Below are positions 61,657-64,000 of a stretch of 64,000 nt of DNA, one piece after another. The first letter of the stretch is position 1. Every line of letters starts with the position of its first letter. The position numbers and the translations under genes are program-made. Under the pieces are notes generated by a model. The model did not search any database. It worked only from the letters and a program-made list of their open reading frames with translations, and was not told the DNA's origin. Source of the stretch: Sphingorhabdus lutea (GTDB taxonomy: Bacteria; Pseudomonadota; Alphaproteobacteria; Sphingomonadales; Sphingomonadaceae); NCBI RefSeq assembly GCF_001889025.1, contig NZ_CP018154.1:1850501-1914500 (forward strand). Direction: 5' to 3'.

Positions 61657-61674
61657 AGACATGGGGTTAATATA

Positions 61675-63420
61675 GTGGTTGAAAAATCTGGAGCAGACAT
61701 CTTAATCGACGCATTATTGGCGGCGGGCGTGGATACCATTTTTGGTTATCCAGGCGGGGCGGTGCTGCCAATTTATGATGCCATTTTTGAACATCCTGAA
61801 ATTAAACATATCCTTGTCCGGCATGAAGCAGGCGCGGCCCATGCGGCCGAGGGATATGCACGGTCAACCGGAAAACCTGGCGTTGTTTTGGTGACATCTG
61901 GCCCCGGCGCAACCAATGCCGTAACTGGCATTGCCGATGCGTTTTTGGATTCCATTCCCATGGTTGTGATTACAGGACAAGTGGCCACCAATTTAATTGG
62001 GACTGATGCATTTCAGGAAGCCGACACCGTTGGCATTACCCGCCATTGTTCAAAGCATAATTATCTGGTCAAAGATCCAAGCGAGCTTGCCGCGACAGTG
62101 GCAGAGGCATTTCATCTGGCCACAAAAGGTCGCCCTGGCCCTGTTGTTATCGACATTCCCAAAAATGTTCAGGTGGCAACCGCAGAATATAGCCGTAAAA
62201 TGGTGACCGAGCGCCACCGCCATGCCGTACCAAAGGAAGCGGACTTTGCCGAAATAACAAAGGCTGTTGAATTATTGGCCAATGCAAAATCACCCATTTT
62301 CTATACTGGTGGAGGCGTTATAAATAGTGGGCCAGAGGCCAGCCAAGCATTGCGCGATTTGGCCGCACTTTCTGGCGCACCTGTAACATCCACCCTAATG
62401 GGGCTTGGTGCATTTCCGGCAAGCGACCCCAATTGGCTTGGCATGTTGGGCATGCATGGCACATATGAAGCCAATTTGGCGATGAACCAATGCGATGTCA
62501 TGTTCTGCTTTGGGGCGCGATTTGACGACCGGATAACGGGCCGCTTGGACGCATTTTCACCCAATAGCATTAAAGTGCATATTGACATTGACCGCAGCTC
62601 CATCAACAAAACCATCCATGTTGAACATGGAATAGTGGCCGATGTCGGCACGGCGTTAAAGCAAATGTGCGATATATGGAAATCACGCAAGATTAAGCCG
62701 CAAGATTTAACCGAATGGCAAGCCCGGATTAAGGGATGGCGCGCTGTGAAAAGCCTGAATTATCCGAAAAATGACACAGCCATCATGCCGCAATATGCCA
62801 TTGAGCGATTATATGAGGGCACGAAAAAGCATAAACCCATTATCACCACCGAAGTGGGACAGCACCAAATGTGGGCGGCGCAATATTTCCATTTTGATGA
62901 CCCCAATCAATGGCTCACCAGTGGCGGGCTTGGCACAATGGGATATGGTATGCCCGCGGCCATTGGTGCACAGGTTGCCCATCCCGATGCATTGGTCATC
63001 GACATTGCGGGAGAAGCCAGCATCCAAATGAATATTCAAGAAATGGGCACGGCCAGCCAATATCGTCTGCCGATTAAAATATTCATTCTCAACAATGAAT
63101 GGATGGGCATGGTCCGCCAATGGCAGCAATTAACCTATGAAAGCCGCTATTCAAATAGCTATTCCGACAGCCTGCCTGACTTTGTCGCATTGGCAGAGGC
63201 ATATGGGTGGAAGGGTATAAGATGTGACGATCCCGCAAAATTGGACGATGCCATTGCCGAAATGGTCGCCTATGACGGTCCGGTCATGTTTGATTGCCGC
63301 GTGGTAAAAGACGCCAATTGTTTCCCCATGATACCATCGGGCGCGGCACACACCGAAATGATTTTGATGAATGACACCGTGTCCGGCACAATGGACGATG
63401 AAGCAAAAGCGCTGGTTTAA
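61675..63420 (+). CDS. ilvB: acetolactate synthase, large subunit
   Basis: A 581-residue ThDP/FAD enzyme that forms acetolactate or acetohydroxybutyrate in Val/Leu/Ile synthesis. [11 protein letters not shown], the activating Glu in [15 protein letters not shown], and the ThDP motif region [15 protein letters not shown] to NNEWMGMV are present. GEAS replaces the more common GDGS/GDAS, still with an acidic residue. It starts with GTG after GGGGTTAATATA. The small subunit follows 14 bp later. Confidence 0.96.
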   Translation: MVEKSGADILIDALLAAGVDTIFGYPGGAVLPIYDAIFEHPEIKHILVRHEAGAAHAAEGYARSTGKPGVVLVTSGPGATNAVTGIADAFLDSIPMVVITGQVATNLIGTDAFQEADTVGITRHCSKHNYLVKDPSELAATVAEAFHLATKGRPGPVVIDIPKNVQVATAEYSRKMVTERHRHAVPKEADFAEITKAVELLANAKSPIFYTGGGVINSGPEASQALRDLAALSGAPVTSTLMGLGAFPASDPNWLGMLGMHGTYEANLAMNQCDVMFCFGARFDDRITGRLDAFSPNSIKVHIDIDRSSINKTIHVEHGIVADVGTALKQMCDIWKSRKIKPQDLTEWQARIKGWRAVKSLNYPKNDTAIMPQYAIERLYEGTKKHKPIITTEVGQHQMWAAQYFHFDDPNQWLTSGGLGTMGYGMPAAIGAQVAHPDALVIDIAGEASIQMNIQEMGTASQYRLPIKIFILNNEWMGMVRQWQQLTYESRYSNSYSDSLPDFVALAEAYGWKGIRCDDPAKLDDAIAEMVAYDGPVMFDCRVVKDANCFPMIPSGAAHTEMILMNDTVSGTMDDEAKALV

Positions 63421-63434
63421 GAAAGATTAAAATA

Positions 63435-63950
63435 ATGCATATTCAACAATATGATGCACAGCGCCACGTCCTGACCCTGGTCGTGGATAATGAAGCAGGA
63501 ACATTGGCGCGTATTGCGGGCATGTTTACCGCACGCGGATATAATATTGACAGCTTAACCGTCGCAGATATCAGCGAAGATCACGCGACCAGCCGTATTA
63601 CAATTGTCACCAATGGTCCGCCCAATGTAATTGACCAAATTATTGCGCAATGTGAGCGGCTTGTCCCCGTGCATAAAGTAACCGATTTATCGGAGGCCGG
63701 CCCACATGTGGAGCGGGAACTTGCGCTGGTAAAGGTTTCAGGAAAGGGTGACAATCGAATTGAGGCTTTGCGCCTTGCCGATGTGTACCGCGCCCGCGTT
63801 ATTGATGCGACCACCAGCAGCTTTATTTTTGAGTTGACCGGTGCGCCCGATAAAATAGACAGTTTTATCGCCATGATGCGTGAAGTTGGATTGGTAGAGG
63901 TGGCGCGAACCGGCGTTGCGGGATTAATGCGCGGCAAGGAAGCAAGTTAA
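63435..63950 (+). CDS. ilvH: acetolactate synthase, small regulatory subunit
   Basis: A 171-residue ACT-domain protein (HVLTLVVDNEAGTLARIAGMFTARGYNIDSLTVA) that activates the large subunit and gives valine feedback. Typical length with a second C-terminal ACT-like domain. Its stop overlaps the next ATG (TAATG). Confidence 0.96.
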   Translation: MHIQQYDAQRHVLTLVVDNEAGTLARIAGMFTARGYNIDSLTVADISEDHATSRITIVTNGPPNVIDQIIAQCERLVPVHKVTDLSEAGPHVERELALVKVSGKGDNRIEALRLADVYRARVIDATTSSFIFELTGAPDKIDSFIAMMREVGLVEVARTGVAGLMRGKEAS

Positions 63951-64000
63951 TGGCCATTTCTCCCCTATTTTTAGCATTTGCGCTTTTTGCCTCTGCTGAT
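63950..64000 (+). CDS. start of a gene continuing beyond the window
   Basis: An ATG overlapping the ilvH stop opens MAISPLFLAFALFASAD, which looks like a signal peptide or first membrane helix. The gene is cut by the window end. The overlap suggests translational coupling to ilvH. In many alphaproteobacteria ilvC follows, but this N-terminus is not IlvC. Confidence 0.45.
   Translation, partial: MAISPLFLAFALFASAD

Overview
The window looks like a chromosomal segment from an alphaproteobacterium, most likely in the Sphingomonadales. The supporting signs are a circularly permuted, two-piece tmRNA gene with the tag ANDNEALALAA, the run rimP-nusA-ylxR-infB-rbfA ... tdk-truB-rpsO-pnp, the comF/grxC/DUF1178 neighbourhood, a polyprenyl-phosphate sugar transferase of the type that starts exopolysaccharide synthesis, and an AT-leaning codon usage. 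No search was run, so the genus is not assigned.

Layout. 1-15 kb: permuted ssrA, a 2Fe-2S ferredoxin with two class-V cysteine desulfurases (Fe-S or sulfur supply), rpiB-glyA-zinc-ribbon-nrdR-trmJ, chorismate mutase, rpsD with a clear terminator, a secreted M28 peptidase, the agmatine-to-putrescine genes aguA and aguB with an exported methyltransferase-like protein between them, a family-5 uracil-DNA glycosylase, folK and tRNA-Lys. 15.6-22.2 kb: envelope genes (a beta-barrel outer-membrane protein, an exported three-gene group with Sel1 and DUF3617 proteins, mannose-6-phosphate isomerase, sugar transferase) and a probable unannotated small RNA at about 19822-19965.

22.4-29.97 kb is accessory DNA. 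A low-GC part holds small membrane proteins, including two tandem paralogues of 42 and 47 residues. A part with different codon usage then runs up to tRNA-Arg(CCU). It contains a coiled-coil/winged-helix protein, an ISXO2-type transposase without visible IS ends, a DUF6471 protein, an HsdM-like remnant, a two-gene short prokaryotic Argonaute system (DUF4365 nuclease-APAZ plus short pAgo, the SPARDA type) and an HNH protein. A 102-bp direct repeat brackets the Argonaute pair. A 29-bp imperfect inverted repeat brackets the whole block, and one copy lies 3 bp from the tRNA 3' end. This is the most interesting part of the window.

30-64 kb is core genome: DUF1178-grxC-comF, a methyltransferase, mutT, two Flp-type pilins, an M48 lipoprotein protease, accA, xerD, a secreted helical-repeat protein with a newly noticed 53-residue membrane partner, aroK-aroB, recN-monooxygenase-ligA (coupled by 4-bp overlaps), bamD, the translation/RNA operon from rimP to pnp, serB-chrA divergent from miaA, and ilvB-ilvH behind a probable leader-peptide control region.
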